DNA of 64,000 nucleotides from Vitellaria paradoxa. Its lineage: Eukaryota; Streptophyta; Magnoliopsida; Ericales; Sapotaceae. Each line of letters opens with the position of its first letter. Position 1 is the stretch's first letter. Under the pieces are notes generated by a model that saw only the letters and a list, made by a program, of their open reading frames with translations, had not been told where the DNA came from and made no database searches. The DNA lies in assembly GCA_019916065.1 (NCBI GenBank), contig CM034237.1, positions 41,522,485-41,586,484 of the forward strand, read 5' to 3'. This document shows, in pieces, positions 44,246-56,927 of the stretch. Made by a program: the position numbers and the translations under genes.

Positions 44246-45914
44246 ATGCCTCCACATGTTGCTAATGCTTGCCGTAGGGGCCGTGGTTGAGGCCATGGCC
44301 TGCCGTAGGGGCCGTGGTTGAGGCCATGGCCAAGGTTGTGGTCGCGGTCGTGGCTGAGGTCAAGGACAAAGATGAGGAGTCCCGGCAATTGAGGATATAC
44401 ACATGCAACCTAACGTGGCTCGGGATCAAGAGTCACATGCAGGAATTAGAGCAGAGCTACCACTAGGAGTGGCCAATGCACCGCAGGGAGTAGAGGTCCC
44501 ACGTGGTACTGGAGTTCTACCAGAATTTGGAGACGTGCCTCAAGCAGAAGGCGAGCAGGTAAGGGTGGCTAATACACGACGAGCTGTTAATGATCAAGCT
44601 GGAGTGGGCAATGTTTCTCAAGGAGGCTCAGCTAACCCCGAAAAATTTCTACGGAATATGGCCACAGCAATGATGAAGATGGTGGGAGGAGCACAGAAAA
44701 ATGAATCCATTTCAGCATTAACTACGTTCAAGAGGATGAATCCACCCACATTTGATGGAGTGGCAGATCCAGATACGGTTGAGAGTTTCTTATCACAATG
44801 TGGGAGGATATTTAATACGATGGGGATTATTCAAGATAAGGTGAAAGTGTCTTACACAACATTTCAATTGATTGGAAAGGCGAGTGATTGGTGGACATCA
44901 ATAGAAGATTCTCAGGATGTGGGCGAAATAACTTGGGAGAAATTTAAGGAGATGTTTAGAAAATAATTCTTTCCGCTGCCAATGAGAGATGCAAAAAAAG
45001 ATGAGTTTATGAATCTAATCCAAGGTATGATGACAATTTGGAGTATGAGCATAAGTTTTTTACTTTTTCTAAGTATGCACCAAAGATGGTTTTGACAAAG
45101 TATAATAAATGCCTAAGATTTGAGAGGGGTTTGAGGCCAGCCATCAGGGGTAGGGTAGTACTTCTACATTTGGAGGATTACAAAACGTTGACATCCCGAG
45201 CTATAATAGTAGAGAAAGATTTAAATAACATGAAATAGCAGATAAATAACAGACAGGGTAAGAGTTTAGCTCCTACACCAGACAAGAAAAATAAAAAGAT
45301 ACAAAGAGAAAATTCACAATATCAGCAGAGCAGTGCAACTCCTACTCATTCTACAGCAGGAATGACGTCACAAAGTTCAATTATTTGTTTCCAGTGTAAG
45401 CAACCTAGACATAGGAAGTCAGAATGCCCTCAAAAGGGAGGATCAAGTAGAGTTGAGCAGAGGATTGAATCGAGATCATGTTACCAGTGTGGCTAGCAGG
45501 GTCATATTCTAAGAGGTTGTCTGCAACGGCAAGGGACTTCAAGTGTTGTTTGACCACAACAACCTACTCAGTCAATTTCTTACCAGCAAAGTTCTAGACC
45601 ATCAGGGTCGCAGACCATGCAACTGCAATTTTCGAGAGCAACCCAGGGTGGACCTCAACAGGGCCAGCAGGGTAACAAGCCGTCAGTGACACATAAACAG
45701 GGAAGAGTTTTTGCATTGACACGAGATGATGGACCTGTTGAACCCATTGTGACTAGAGGTACATTTCTTATTTTTACTTCTAGAGCCACAGTACTTATAG
45801 ATACTGGAGCATCGCATTCATTTATTTCTACACATTTTGCTTCTGCATTGAAATTAACTATGGAATAATTGGTCCCACCTGTATGTGTCGAGAGGCCAAT
45901 TGGAGGTCATCCTA
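44246..45914 (+). pseudogene. gag: gypsy gag plus start of protease, A1 copy 2 (broken)
   Basis: The ATG at 44246 is followed by a 31-bp tandem duplication (44270-44300 and 44301-44331) that shifts the frame in the Gly-rich tail, besides TGA stops. Open pieces: 44403-44966 (gag core to the EMFRK block), 45038-45238 after a one-base loss, and 45617-45868 with the protease DTGAS site in the correct frame. The 2-bp deletion of copy 1 is absent here. A TAA replaces CAA at 45866-45868. Gypsy homology ends at about 45912-45916. Confidence 0.85.
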
Positions 45915-47269
45915 TTAAAGTCTCTATTGATAAGAGTACCACCATCCTTAAACCTATTTCTGAATGGGATAAGGATGAGTTAGAAAATAGTAGACAGAAC
46001 AGGAAGGCAGTTGATTCTATAGTCAACACCATCAATGTTGATGAGTTTTAAAGAATCTCAATCTATGATTTTGCCGAAGAGACTTGGGACCTACTCCAAG
46101 TGACTCATGAAGGCTCTGCTTTATAATCTAAAATTAAGCAAGAACATTGCATGGCATTTGCATCTATACAAAGCTTGAACAATGGAAACACTAATAGTGA
46201 TACTGAAATAAGTGGACTTGAAGATTCAAATGAGGAAGAATCGGATCTTCAAGAAACGTATAACGAATTGTACAAACAATACCACAAACTCCAAAAGAAA
46301 AAAGGCAAACTATCGTTGATGGTAAAAGCTAGAAAGAGAGAAAATTAGCCTGAAGATGGAAATTAAGGAACTTATTCAGAAAAACATTGAGTTTGGGGGT
46401 GAGAGAAGCTACTTTGCTCTCAAAACTTAAGGAAATGGAAACTCTCAAAGGCAAACTGAAACTCTGAATGCAGAACTTGGAAGTAAAATTTCTTCTCTTG
46501 AAATTGAATTAAAAAATTCTCGAGTTTCATTTGCTAAATTTGATGCAAAGTCTAAATAATTGGATAAAACCTTGAGTGTTCAAAGACCTTCCAAGAACAC
46601 CTCTGAACCGGGATATGATGGAAAGTCAAAGAAGAAAATGGAGCTTGAGTTTGTTCAATCAAGTTCAAAATTTTTGGAGAATGAGCTTGCATCAGAGAAA
46701 AAACTCAAATAGAAAGTAGTAGTGAGTACCCCTATTACAAAAGGTAAATCTCTACCCTCTAGTGCAAAGTTAAAAAATAATTTTTTAATAATAGGAGGGA
46801 AAAGAAAGAAACTTTTCAAGAGCCTTTGACCACTCATAGGAGATTTATTCCTATTTCTCACCATTGTGGTTTAAAGGGTCATATCTAACCAGACTATCAT
46901 AAGCTCTATAGATTGCCTAAGAGTTATATTGATGGAAAGGTTGAACAATCTAAATTTCAAAACAAACAAAAGAATTTTCTATCAAATAGATTTTAAAATC
47001 TTTTGAATGACACTAAACATTTGTCTCAAGAGATAAAAATTTTGAAAATATCTTATAACCTTTATATGAACCAAAATAGGACAAACATGAGAACTCCTTC
47101 CTTTGGTTCCAAAAATTATGGTTTTAAGTCTGACCAGAATTCTCATAAGACTAGATGTATTTGGGTTCCTAAGTTTGAAGTGGTGAAAGCTAATTTTTTT
47201 ACTAAACCTCCTAATCTTCAAAGATTTAAGTTTATAAGAAAATCCTTTAGAATGTGTTCTTTGAGTTAA
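45915..47269 (+). pseudogene. gag: Ty1/copia gag remnant (copy 2)
   Basis: Same remnant as 4790-6129: the gag-polypeptide part (KAVDSIVNTINVDEF, EETWDLLQVTHEG), the acidic linker at 46151-46348, a decayed knuckle near 46855-46900, and the tail ORF 47003-47269 with RCIWVPKFEV. Interrupted by stops, some shared with copy 1. Confidence 0.75.
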
Positions 47270-49095
47270 TATCCATGTGTTAGTTTAGTTTATTTTATTT
47301 TATTTTTTATTGTTTATTTATTTATTTAATTTTTTGCCAATTCCTGGTGAAAATCTATAACCGAGGTTAATCTCAACTTTAGGTATAACAATTCCAGTAC
47401 TCTTCATGGAGTGACAAATTATTTATATATATATATATATATAAACGAGGGCATGTTATTATGTTCATTTTATGATCTTGGAGAATTAATATTTATTTGC
47501 ATTTATCTCTCATTCTTGTATACACTCTTTTTGATATTGACTTGATGAGTATTGTCATATTTTTGGGGTGCCTCCTTAAACACTACTTCGGATCTTAGTA
47601 TTTCTTAAATCATCACATATGTATTACCCATAGTTTGTACTTGATCTAGTGTCATGTCTACGAGCTCTTTATATGCTTAGAATAATGTGTTATTTGGTCA
47701 AACTTATTGGAAAGAGCGACCACAAGGGTTAGAGTGAAATCACTAGCACCATTGCAAATCAAGTGAGAAATGTCACTTTGGGTGAAATTGGGAATGCAAC
47801 CTACCCTTAATTGAACATTACAAACTTACAAAAAAGCTTACTTCGTTTGTTAAAAAACAAAATTGTGAAAATATATGAGTTTGTAGGACATTTTCAAGCA
47901 TACGAAGTTGCTTCTAAACAGTGGTGCAGGTGATAGAAAATTCTATTTTTCTTATACACTTTTGATAGTATTGAACTCTTGGAACAGATTTTCATGAGTT
48001 CTGTACCCATTACACAAGCATGTATTTCCTAGTAGTATGAATTTTATTCATCTCAGTATTCATAATTGCGAAGAGGTTATATAAGTTTGATTGTGCATAT
48101 TTGTCACATAGTTTTTTTATTTTATTTTTTTTGTTTGAGTTTATGAGATAACTTAATCCTTGTCTCTATATTTGCTTATTTTTATTTTTATCTTTTATTA
48201 AGTTGTTTCAGTGGATATTCTCATAAAATTTTCCCTGGGATAACTTATTAAGCTTACTCTTTAAGGTTTCTTGGTTTTGAAAGTTTCAATTTATGTGTTT
48301 GAACTGTTCAATGTTTGTTTTAAAAGTTTGCCGGTAAATTTTATTTTGAACGTAACTTTTGATCTATAAATAGTTACGGGGCCTATAATACCTTTTCGGA
48401 AAGGTCTTTTAGAGCCCAACAATCTAGCAATAGGGTTTAGCCTGTTAAGGTGATTTTCAAGGTTAAAAAGCTTCGTTTTCATAGTTCTGGGGCAATTTTT
48501 CTTTTCATGGTGCTTGAAGTTGGTCCAAGTAGACCCGTTTGAAGGTTGTTCCAGCAGGATGGTCTCTATTTCGTGCTCCTGAAGCTGGTTGAAGTGGCTG
48601 GCTCTCTAGAATGGGCGTGTGATAATGGTTCAAGCAGTGGGGCCGCTGGAATATTCTCAAAGTGTGCTCGAGCGCCCTGTCTAGGCAGTGTTAAACAGAG
48701 CCTTAAGTTGTCCTTTCCACCAAATTTGTTTTCACTACCGGGTCTGTGCATTTCCTTCTGTTGGCTGTGGCGACTCAAAGGGATTATGGGGTGTAATTGA
48801 AGTTCCCTCCGGTGATTTCTTCTTCCTATATCCTATAACTGCTCAATCCAAAAGCTTGCTTGTGCTCTGCGTTCAATTTGTTCAATTGTTCCTCCGTTGT
48901 GTTTGTCTTCATATTTGCCGATGGGTACATCACGGTTCTAAGGCTTTCTCCTTCGTCGGGTTGTGGTTCTTTCGTGGTTATAGAGTTTCCATTCGTACTT
49001 CTTATTTATCTTTAGTTATTGATTTTGTGTCTGTTGGATGCTATTATGCTTGGTTTTTGGCTCAATCTATGTTAGGTTCGTCTAAAGTTTGTTTG
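47270..49095 (+). other. Non-coding copia spacer, left part (copy 2)
   Basis: Equivalent to 6130-7956, including the TA repeat at about 47422-47443 and the unexplained Cys/Phe-rich ORF (48688-49110), which here runs into the inserted element. Confidence 0.45.
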
Positions 49096-50684
49096 TGTTG
49101 TCCCAAATAGCAACACTAGAGGGGGGTGAATAGGGTTGCTTAAAAATTTTACAAATAAAAATTTCAACCCTAAAACAAATATGTCAAGATGAATATGAAA
49201 TGCACCAAAAAAAAATTATTCAATATTTGTGAATGAAGAGTGAGTGCTAGTATTTGCAATAAATATAAAGAGAAGGGAAGATAAGCAAACACAATCGATT
49301 TATAGTGGTTCGGCTTCAATGTTGCCTACGTCCACTCCCCTAAGGCCTTCCTTGAGATTTCTCCACTATTCTTTGAAGAGCTTATTACACACTAGCTTCC
49401 CAAGGTGCTAGAAACCTTTTCCAAGTGATTTTATCCCCAAATCACTCACACAAGTCTCTCTCAAAGAAAGTCTCTTGTTTTGGTCCTAACACTTGAACCA
49501 AAACCAACAAGAGCTCACCCAACTCTCACAAATTAAAAGGGCTTTAAATTTCCCTTTCTTACAACAACAATGATGAGTTTAAAACTCAATCAAATCAAAA
49601 AGAAACTCTCACAAGTTGAATATGAAAGATGAAGCACAAATGTGAGAAGAAATCACTCTATGTTTGCAAAGTTATAGAATTTCTTGTATCTCTTTGTAAG
49701 CACTTCTTTCTTGCCTTGTTCCTCCTCTTGAATCTGAGTTTGAGGCTCTATTTATAGATGAAAATCTGCAAATGGCCGTTACTAAGTGAAAAGACACTTT
49801 TGCCCTTGAAAGAAATTGAATTTCCTTGCTTCCAATGCTGTCTTTCAGATTCAGATTTTCTGAGATATATTTGTGACCCTTTTTCACCCTCATAACGTTA
49901 AAATCTGACATTTCCTCAGAGTAAAGACTTTGTAGATATATAAGTCAGCTATCACATGTCAAATTTTGAGCTTCATCCAACGGTTAGATAGTCAGATATA
50001 GCTTCTGAACCGAGACCAGCTTCTGATAGCTTTTTCTGACATTCTGAATCTGTGTTTCCCGTTTAAGCTTCCGTTTCACTAGGATACTTTTAGAATTAGA
50101 AGAAACGTAAACTACAAAAGTTGTAGCTTTTTGAGTCTTCTTTTCACACACCAAAAATCAGAATTTTTAAAGCTGTAGAGTATGAGTTATGTCTTAAAAA
50201 CTAAGACTAGCTCCAGAATCCAGAATTAAAAACTTTTCTGTAATGCCTAATGTTCCAACTCATGTTTTGATACCTTAACGTCAGATTCACAAAAATCTCC
50301 CTTCGGTAAAGTTGTAGATATTGAAGTCTAGTTTACTATATTAAAATTTCATGAAAATTGAACCGTTGGATCTTAAGATATTATCTATATACTAACACGT
50401 GTCTGATTTCTCTGTTTATCCGAGTTAACCTCTAGTTCAAATATTCATCTTACTTTGATTTCTATTACTCCAAACTTTGAAATTCCTTTATTCCTTCATC
50501 CAAATTATGTGAAAATATCTAAAAAATAATATCAATCTCTTCCAACTCTAATATCTTGAATCTATCAAATGAATTGTAACATTTCTTACAATGTCTATTT
50601 GAAAATTAATTATGAAAATTTAATTCAATGTTTGTTATCATCAAAATCAATTATAAAACTAACTTTACAAGCCTTGGGCCAATA
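49096..50684. mobile_element. 1.59-kb TG-ended insertion, copy 2 only
   Basis: Flanked by GTTTG (49091-49095 and 50685-50689). Copy 1 has the empty site with a single GTTTG (about 7952-7956). The ends are TGTTGTCCCAA and TTGGGCCAATA, inverted repeats with two mismatches. The interior has no coding domain, but carries AGAGGGGGGTGAATAG near the left end and CGGCTTC...CCTACGTCCACTCC further in, motifs I associate with plant LTRs. A solo LTR (terminal CA decayed to TA) or a non-autonomous LTR element fits best. Confidence 0.75.
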
Positions 50685-50689
50685 GTTTG

Positions 50690-52105
50690 GGCTGTGATTT
50701 TGCTATTTTGTTATTTTATTTATTTATTTGAGTTCATTTTGCGTCGAATTTATGCCTTTGAATCTGTTGGTGCATTGAATTGCATAAAGTTGCTAATAGA
50801 TGTTCGGGTATTTTTTTGTTGTTACAGTTTGGGTGTTTTTGGTTCATTACTGTTCATAGCCGAAGTCAGATTGTTGTTCATGGCTTCATGGTGTCAGTTT
50901 GTAGTCTGGATTAAATAAATAAAAAATGGTCCTTTGTTGATTTGAGTCTGCTCTAAGTTGTTTTGGTCCATTGTTGGTTTGTGGTTGCTATAGTTTATGT
51001 GGTTGGTTTAGGTTGTGATTTTTCTATTTTCTTATTTTACTTTGGGTTCATTTTGTGTTAGATTACTGCCTTTGGATCTGTTGGTGCATTGAATTGCACG
51101 AATCTGCAAATGGGTATTGGGTTTAAATAGTTGAAAATTCTAGGTCATTTGCTAGTCCTTACAACCATTCTCTATGACTGCAAATTCAGTTCCTCAATTG
51201 TCATATGTTATTTGAATCTTTCTGAATTGGTTAAACATTCTCTATGGATTGAACATTGCATGACAAAAAAGGGGAAGAGATATGAGGTGAAATTAAATGA
51301 AATTTATTCATTTTTTTGGCTTTCAACATGCTGTGTTTTCTTTATGGTTATGTTATTATTTATTATCGTTGTTCCTCTAACTTTTCTTGTAGGTTTTGGT
51401 TACTAATAAGTTTGGATTCTGTTGTGAGAATATGATCTGTTTCAGGGATTTGAAGGCAAATCAATGGTCAATGGGGAGATTACAAATATTATCTCAGTCA
51501 TGTATTGAGGGAGAGTCAAATGCTCGGATTTGAACATGGCGTTGTGTCATTGTATTTTATTTGATTTTTGCCACGTAATTGTCATAAGCGAGAATGTAAG
51601 TTTTAATTTTTAGATGTGGCAATTGCGAGTCATTGAGTGTAGAATGTATGTAAATTTTCGTATTGAGTCTTGTGTTGATTAAGTTGTTCTTCAGTGCGAA
51701 GATTGAAACAGAAAGTAGATCTCTAGCATATTCTATTCTAATTCTATTTCCATATTAGACAATATTTTGCCAACCCAAGTGTTAACGCTTTTGAGAAGAA
51801 AGAAAATATATTATGTGAAAGGCAATCAAAAATAGAGAGACCAAAAAAACAACATTCGGTTGTTGCTTCAAGAGTTTGAAGAATCAAGAATATCTTTGGG
51901 TTCTAGGAGGTGCTGTTTAGATTTAAGAACGGAATCAATCACACAGGAAAAGATTCATTACGGGTTCTAGCAAGCAAGAGGTAGTTAGACTAGGACGGGT
52001 GTTGAGTCGAGTCATGAATAGTAAACTCTTGTAATCTTCAATTTTATAATGGATTAATCTTCAAGAATGGTCACCTTATAAACTCAAGATTTTTATCTTC
52101 AAAGT
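50690..52105 (+). other. Copia spacer, PPT and LTR-like region, right part (copy 2)
   Basis: Equivalent to 7957-9390. The PPT-like run is GGGGAGATT near 51473-51481. The LTR-like part lacks 16 bp near 51756 that hold the TATA-like box in copy 1. It ends in the B target duplication AAAGT (52101-52105). Confidence 0.5.
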
Positions 52106-52820
52106 TGTAATGACCCAGATGTAATTTATATATTTTTATTTGGTTAATTTAGTTTGCTATTTAAATTTAGTAATTTCAAATGTTGTTATTTAATTTTGAA
52201 GTGTATTTAAAAAGATTTATTTTTTGTTACATTTGAAGAGATTTTAAAATTTTAAGGGAAATATATAATTTTTCTAAAACCCCTAGGGTGATAGGTAATT
52301 AATGAACTTATCATGGTTAAAATTTTGTTGCTATATATATATATATACACTGTTATATTTATTGGGAAAAAGAACCCTAGACGGATAGAAAAAAAAGGGG
52401 TGCGGCGTTGAAGAAGCTCGGCGGGAAGCTACTAGAGGCATCCAATATGAAATGGTAAGGGGTGATTCCTTTATGTGTATGCTGTATACGTTAATGCATA
52501 TGTGATATATATATATATATATATGGTAATAGAGAGAAGTAGATTTTTTTTACAGAATGTATGTTGTATATATGTAAATATATATATATTATCATTTTTT
52601 GTATCAGGCCTCGCACAGTCAAATCAATGAATGTTATTGTTACTGTACGTGAACATTTTTTTTTTTTTTTTTTGGTAATTTGTTGTATGTGAACATGACT
52701 GGGATTTGCATGTTTTGTCTTATTTGATGTAAATCATGATTGTGGAATTTACATAAAAAAGAAAAGTGGGATCATTCCCAGATTGTATGGCTAGAAGACA
52801 AAATTTTAACATATATATAC

Positions 52821-52855
<35 letters not shown>

Positions 52856-53907
52856 GGGTAGTACAGGGATTGCAACATTAAATTTTTGATTGGTTTTGAT
52901 TGTAGTGGTATTGATTTTTAATGTAAAGGTGTGATTGACAGTGTGCTTACGTGAGTAAATATATTATTTATAATTTTTTTTAAACCTTAGGAATTGAGGA
53001 AAAATTATTTAATGTGGAAAAAAAATTAAATGTTGTATTTTAGTTGGGTTGAGGGGTATTGAAAATATTGGATATATGTACCTAAGGGTTGAAAGTCTCG
53101 AAACCCATGCGAGGTTAGTTATTGATTCCAGTAGGCTAGTAACCTACGAATGAGTAGATGCCTAAGGGTGGCATATTATATTCCTAAGACTTCGATCTAG
53201 GAAGCAGACACTGAAGGATAGTGTATATTGCTTAGGTCTTGTTTCTATGAGACAACCAAGCAGACATTAAAGGATGATGTATATTGGTTGGATCCTATTT
53301 CTACGGGACAACCAAGTAGCAGTACCTTAAAATCGTATTGTTTTTCTTTGATATGTGATGTGGTGCTCAAACACAATTAATTATAACAAAGATAAATTGA
53401 TAACTTAATTTAATTTCTTTCTTGAGTTTGCTATCTATGCGTAATTGTTTCACTTAGTGGCATGCTATGGCATTACTGCATTTATATTATCATTAGGGTT
53501 TCGAGCGCACATGGTATTAGTGCTCATCCCCTTACAGCTTGTGATGCAAGTAATGAGCTTGAGTCACGTGCTGAGCTTTCTGAGCATAGGAGTTAAAACT
53601 TTATTTTATGTAATTATTTTAGACTTTAGAGAATTATTTTTTAGCGGATTTTAATAATCCTCTGTTTGTGAGGTAACAGTTAATTGTTTAATTTTGAGAG
53701 ATTGTTTGGGTTAGTTTTGGAGCTTTGTTGCCTAGTTAGTTTTGACTAAGGCATTTATTTAAATTTACAGTTTTGTTTTATTTATTTTTATTTTTATTGC
53801 TCCATAGAGTGCGTGCATGACTCTGACGATTGACATGAGAAGTTGTTAAATTGTGTATTATCTATTTTTTATTCACGTGCTCGGGTTATGAAATTTGGGG
53901 CATGACA
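52106..53907 (+). repeat. 5' LTR of element B (copy 2)
   Basis: Intact 1802-bp reference LTR of this family, TGTAATGACC...GGGGCATGACA, with TA repeats, the GC-rich module and tandem units at about 53085-53315. The A2 target AAGGC is single at about 53747-53751. Confidence 0.92.
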
Positions 53908-53910
53908 ACT

Positions 53911-53923
53911 TGGTATCAGAGCC
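53911..53923 (+). promoter_or_regulatory. Primer-binding site of element B (copy 2)
   Basis: TGGTATCAGAGCC three bases after the LTR; tRNA-Met type. Confidence 0.92.
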
Positions 53924-54082
53924 TAGGCTTAGAATAGTTAAGGACAGTGGGTCTTTTATTTTTCTAGGGGTTATGTACTTATATGATAGTTTATTTAATT
54001 GTGATATGTGAATTTGACATTTTATTGGACTTAGATTGTTAAGAATGCATTAATCTTAGTATATTTTTGTGATCTTCAGAGA

Positions 54083-55500
54083 ATGCCGCCACGTGTAATT
54101 CCATGTGTTAGAGGTAGAGGTAGAGGTAGAGGCAAAGATAGAGGCAGAGGTCAAGGTCATGGTCGTGGTAGGGGCCGAGAAATTCAAGCTAGGCAGGGCC
54201 ACAAAGCTCTTATGGAGGAGGTTCCTGTTGTTGCAGGAGTGTTACAGAAGTAGGGGTCTTATGCTGGGATTGGAGTAGAGGTTCCATTAGGGGTGCCTCA
54301 TGTGGCCGAGATGTAATCTGAAGTACCAAGTATGCCACAGCCAGGAATATTGGACCCTCAGATTAGGATGTAGCAAATGGCTACAATATTTGTTGGGGAA
54401 GTGCAAGTAAGCCAACTTACAGCTCCATATGAGAAGTTCAGGAGGATGAAGCCTCCCACCTACTTTGGTGTAGTAGATACTGAAGAAGTTGAGAAATTCT
54501 TGCAGAAGAATGAGAAAATATTTGAGGTAATGCAGTTAAATGAAGACAAGACTAGAGTTTTGCTTGCTGCCTTTCAGTTAAAGGGAATTGCAGCAGATTG
54601 GTGGAATACTATAAAAGAGTCTCGTGGGGCATCTACACTTACTTAGGATGGTTTTAAAGAGCATTTCAGAGATTACTTTTTCCCTTAGTCTCTAAGAGAT
54701 GCCAAGATTGACCAGTTTTTGAATCTGACTCAAGGGCCAATGACTGTGCTAGAGTATGGGCGTAAATTTACATCATTGGCCAAATATGCTAAGGAGCTGG
54801 TGTCCACTGAACGCACCAAGTGTAGACGATTTGAGAAAGGACCGAGGCCTACTGTTAGCGATCAAATAGTACCACTAGGGCTTAACAAATATGAGACTTT
54901 AGTTGATCGAGCAATGGTAGTGGAAAAGATTTTGACAGATGCTAAGGCACAGAATGAAGTTAAGCAAAGAATGACTCAACACCAAGAGAACAGACCCACT
55001 AAAAAACGGAGAGAAAATTTAGATGGGGCACAGGCTTAGAAATTTCAGTAGGGGACCATAGCCCCAAGTAAGTCAGCAATAACAGGAGTTCCTGCACAGA
55101 GTCTCATAATCTATCATAACTGCAGACAGCCTGGGCATCGTTAGTTTAATTGTCCTTACCAAGGTGTGTCAGGTGGATCTGAAAATAGGGATGAGGTAAA
55201 GATTTGTTACACTTGTGGCCAACCAGGTCATGTGCAGAGGTGTTGTCCGTAGAGGCAAGATAGTGGCAATACTATAATACCTCCACAGCTAGCTTAGTCA
55301 GTACAGAGTAACAGGTCAACAGGATCACAATCAATGCATACTCAGTTTCAGAGAGGTACTCAAAGTGGAGCACAACAGTCTCAAATGGGTGTTCCAGGTG
55401 GTGTTTAATAGCATCAAGGAGCTCAAGGTGGATCCCAGCAAGGTCAAAGGAGGAGTAGGCCACCAACAGCACCGGCTCAAGGGCGATTTTTTACTGTAGC
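54083..55500 (+). pseudogene. gag: Element B gag (copy 2, broken)
   Basis: The ATG at 54083 opens a 56-residue Arg/Gly-rich start ending at a TAG shared with copy 1. 54377-54646 holds the gag core (KFRRMKPPTYFGV, ADWWNTIKES) up to a TAG at a conserved Trp. 54719-55039 continues with NLTQGPMTVLEYGRKF. Two zinc knuckles follow near 55110-55150 (first Cys lost) and 55205-55245 (CYTCGQPGHVQRCC). Full-length in layout, unlike copy 1, but with several stops. Confidence 0.84.
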
Positions 55501-55825
55501 CCAGAATAATGGACGTGCAGAGCCCATAGTAATGAGAGGTACCTTTCTCATTTATGCTACTAGATCCATAGTTCTTGTAGACGCAGGAGCATCTCACTCA
55601 TTTATTACTGTATCATTTACGTCTGCATTGAATTTATCTATAGATGAGTTGGTTCCACCATTACATGTTGAAACACCGATAGGAGGACACTCTGTGTTGA
55701 ATCAAGTGTGTAAGGGTTCTGAAATCATTATCAGGGATGAGGCTTCGAGACAGAAGCACTTGTTAATTTTTGATGTGATTGTGCTAGACATGGGAAGTTT
55801 TGATGTGATTCTCAGCATGAATTGA
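55501..55825 (+). pseudogene. pol: Element B protease remnant (copy 2)
   Basis: The ORF 55532-55825 covers the protease. The active site at 55580-55594 reads D-A-G-A-S (Thr to Ala), a different change from copy 1 (D-T-A-V-S). It ends after ILSMN at a TGA where A2 has Trp. Confidence 0.82.
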
Positions 55826-56927
55826 CTGTCAATTTATCGAGCGATAATAAACTATTCTAAGAGACAGGTAACTTTATTTACTCCTGAGGGAGATCAGATA
55901 CGAATTTCTGGTGATCGCTGTAGTCCTCAAATTTTGCCTTCCCTTAATGGGCAAAGACGAGTTGACTTGTACAGTTTATTTGCTTGTATGGCATAGGAGG
56001 ATGAGGATAGTGACAAAGTTGAATTATCACGAGTCGTTTGTGAATTTCCAGAAGTATCTTTAGAAGTGTTTGGGTTACCACCTGAGTGGGAGATTAAATT
56101 TAGGATTGATCTGATTCCTGGCACAAAACCTATTTTTATGGCCCCATATAGATTGGCACCTGCAGAATTAGTGGAATTAAAATCCAAGATAGAGGAGTTG
56201 AACTTTAAGGGATTTATCTGCCCTAGCATTTCACTTGGGGTGCACCAGTACTATTTGCAGCTAAAAAGAATGGAACTCTTAGAATATGTATAGATTACCG
56301 AAGGTTGAACCGGGTCACGATAAAGAATCGATATCCCTTACCGAGGATTGATGATCTATTCGATCAATTGAAGGATTCAGTCATTTTCTCAAAGATTAAT
56401 TTGAGATCTGGTTACCACTAGTTGAGGGTAAAGTAGGATGACATTCCTAAGATGACATTGAAGACTCGGTATGGCCACTACGAGTTCCTGGTGATGCCAT
56501 TTACACTGACCAATGCTTTTGCCGTGTTCATGGATTTGATGAATCAGGTGTTTAGCAGATTTTAGACAAGTTTGTAGTCGTGTTTATTAATGACATTCTG
56601 GTTTATTCTCGGTTAGAGGAAGAACATGAAGAGCATCTGAGAGTTATACTTTAGACCCTGAGAGACCACCAACTCTATGCTAAATTGAGCAAATGTGAGT
56701 TCTGGCTCAATGAGGTGAAATTTCTAGGGCATGTTGTTTCTGGTAAAGGAGTAACAATTGATCCATCTAAGATTGAGGCCGTCATGGATTGGCTAAGACC
56801 AAGGATAGTTTTTGAGATTAGAAGTTTTCTAGGTTTGGCAGGGTATTACCAACGATTTGTCCGTGACTTCTTGAGGTTAGTTGGGCCGTTGACTAGACTG
56901 ACTCGAAAAGATGTCAAGTTTGTTTAG
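55826..56927 (+). pseudogene. pol: Element B reverse transcriptase remnant (copy 2)
   Basis: Pieces 56066-56293 (linker, [14 protein letters not shown]) and 56685-56927 (RT end, [12 protein letters not shown]). The palm between them is broken by stops and a frameshift. The catalytic box reads F-I-N-D (about 56586-56597), Asn for the first Asp. Confidence 0.83.
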
